Part shown: positions 10,493 through 21,678 of the stretch, in pieces
Numbering within the stretch: the stretch's first letter is position 1
How the letters are laid out: every line of letters starts with the position of its first letter
Assembly (NCBI GenBank): GCA_900617975.1
Contig: UZAE01013512.1
Span: forward strand, 1-21,678
Reading direction: 5' to 3'
Length of the DNA stretch: 21,678 bases
DNA from: Rodentolepis nana
Lineage: Eukaryota; Platyhelminthes; Cestoda; Cyclophyllidea; Hymenolepididae
Program-made: the position numbers and the translations under genes
The notes under the pieces: generated by a model
Databases searched by the model: none
The model's input: the letters and a program-made list of their open reading frames with translations, nothing else
What the model was told of the DNA's origin: nothing

Positions 10493-10765
10493 ACATCGCC
10501 AAGTCATGAAATTTCGGATGCATTTGTCATTTTCACAGAAAAAAACAAAAGGAGAGGATAGAAACAGAGAAGAAAAAACAGAAACTTGACAGTAAGAAAT
10601 AACGTCACACAGAGTACAATTTACCACCTCGAGTATACCAACAACGTCATCATCAAGAATAACAAATTAAAAGGAATTAGGGGTGGGGGAGGGGGAGGTA
10701 TTTCTGTACAGGAATATTTAATGAATTACTTGGTGGAGTGGAAGATTATCGATTAGGGAAGCTTT

Positions 10766-20714
<9,949 letters not shown>

Positions 20715-21678
20715 CTATGAAGAACTAGATCGTGCAATAAGCGGGAATGAAGAAAAGGCTAATGTGGGACTCTGTTCATTAAAACTGACATCTGATACAA
20801 ACATAGAGCAGGTGCTTTGAAAACCACTCTCCAAACGAAAACAATTTTTTCAGTTTTCAGAAGATCTCTTGGACAAAAAGGACGTTAAACACAAACCGAT
20901 TTGTTAAAAAACTTCCTCAGTTCAAATCTCCCTTTAGCAAACACAACATCGGGAAAAAACTAAGCAAACTCACTAGCCAGTATTAAAACCAGTGGTGAGA
21001 AAAGGGAGTGAAAGGATGGTCATTTCCTCTCACTCTGCACCACTTAACGCCTTATTGACAATATTTTGGTTTTAAATTTCCTTGTATCTGCAGCATATTG
21101 TTTACTAAAAGTCTAATTAGGAAAGACTATACAAAATGAAGGCAAAAATATGCTGCTTGATTAGTAACAAAACTCTCACAGAGGTAGGTAATAGCACGTG
21201 TAACTAGAGAGGGTGTGTGGGGGGGGGGCGTTGAGACATCCTACCTACGTCAATACTAAGTCATTGACCTATGCGTAATTTCACATAAATACCTAAGGCG
21301 ACAATTGATGAATTGGAGTAAATGGAAGTAATTACGTGATAGATTAAGAAGATTAAACTAAATTACAGACACCATCGCAGAAGAATCAGATCACATATCA
21401 CTAGGCCCTGACAGGTGTAATTGGCCAAAACCTAGGATTTCAGAGTGAAAATGCGGGTTAATGGTAATAGACTTCGAGGTAATTGTCTATCACTGCCCTT
21501 CTGCCTGACTACTTCGAGGGAAATACACTCCAGCAGGGCCATAAAGCACAAGGAGGTTGATCAGTAGATCCATCTGGAAAATAAAAGACGTTTCCCCTGG
21601 TCTAATATTAGTTCCCTTACGCCGAAACCTTTTCGAATCATTAGGCACCATAGAGAATCAGAAAACATATGCCCCCCC
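20715..21678 (-). other. Upstream intron of PI4KB, no exon recognised
   Basis: I looked on the minus strand for the upstream helical-region exons and found none. A run of ten G lies at 21219-21228 and the window ends in a C run. The gene's N-terminal exons and promoter should lie beyond 21678. Confidence 0.5.

Overview
The window reads as nuclear DNA of an invertebrate animal. It is AT-rich, has long introns with GT-AG borders, carries dispersed short retroposons with target-site duplications, and holds one multi-exon gene. The gene and repeats suggest a flatworm, perhaps a tapeworm, but this rests on general resemblance and is only a weak inference. There are no bacterial-type operons, CRISPR arrays, rRNA genes or intact tRNA genes.

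The one confident gene lies on the minus strand from 20714 down to 10766: the 3' part of a phosphatidylinositol 4-kinase beta (PI4KIII-beta, PI4KB) gene. Ten exons can be placed. All ten join in phase and give 825 residues plus a stop, covering the end of the helical region, a long low-complexity linker, and the complete lipid kinase domain with its C-terminal tail. The N-terminal exons lie beyond the right edge of the window.

The left half (1-8900) has no recognisable gene. It is seeded with a SINE-like family of about 260-325 bp: five copies in the first 7.1 kb and three more in PI4KB introns. Five copies have visible target-site duplications, four clear and one diverged. One stretch (1905-2866) has mariner-type ends. 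A second, tRNA-derived SINE type appears in two PI4KB introns.

Between the repeat-rich left part and PI4KB (8900-10400) lies a less AT-rich island. It holds two 117-bp near-identical tandem units with RNA-like hairpins, then three overlapping open frames that step by -1 relative to each other. I do not recognise this island. It and the SINE family are the least explained parts of the window.
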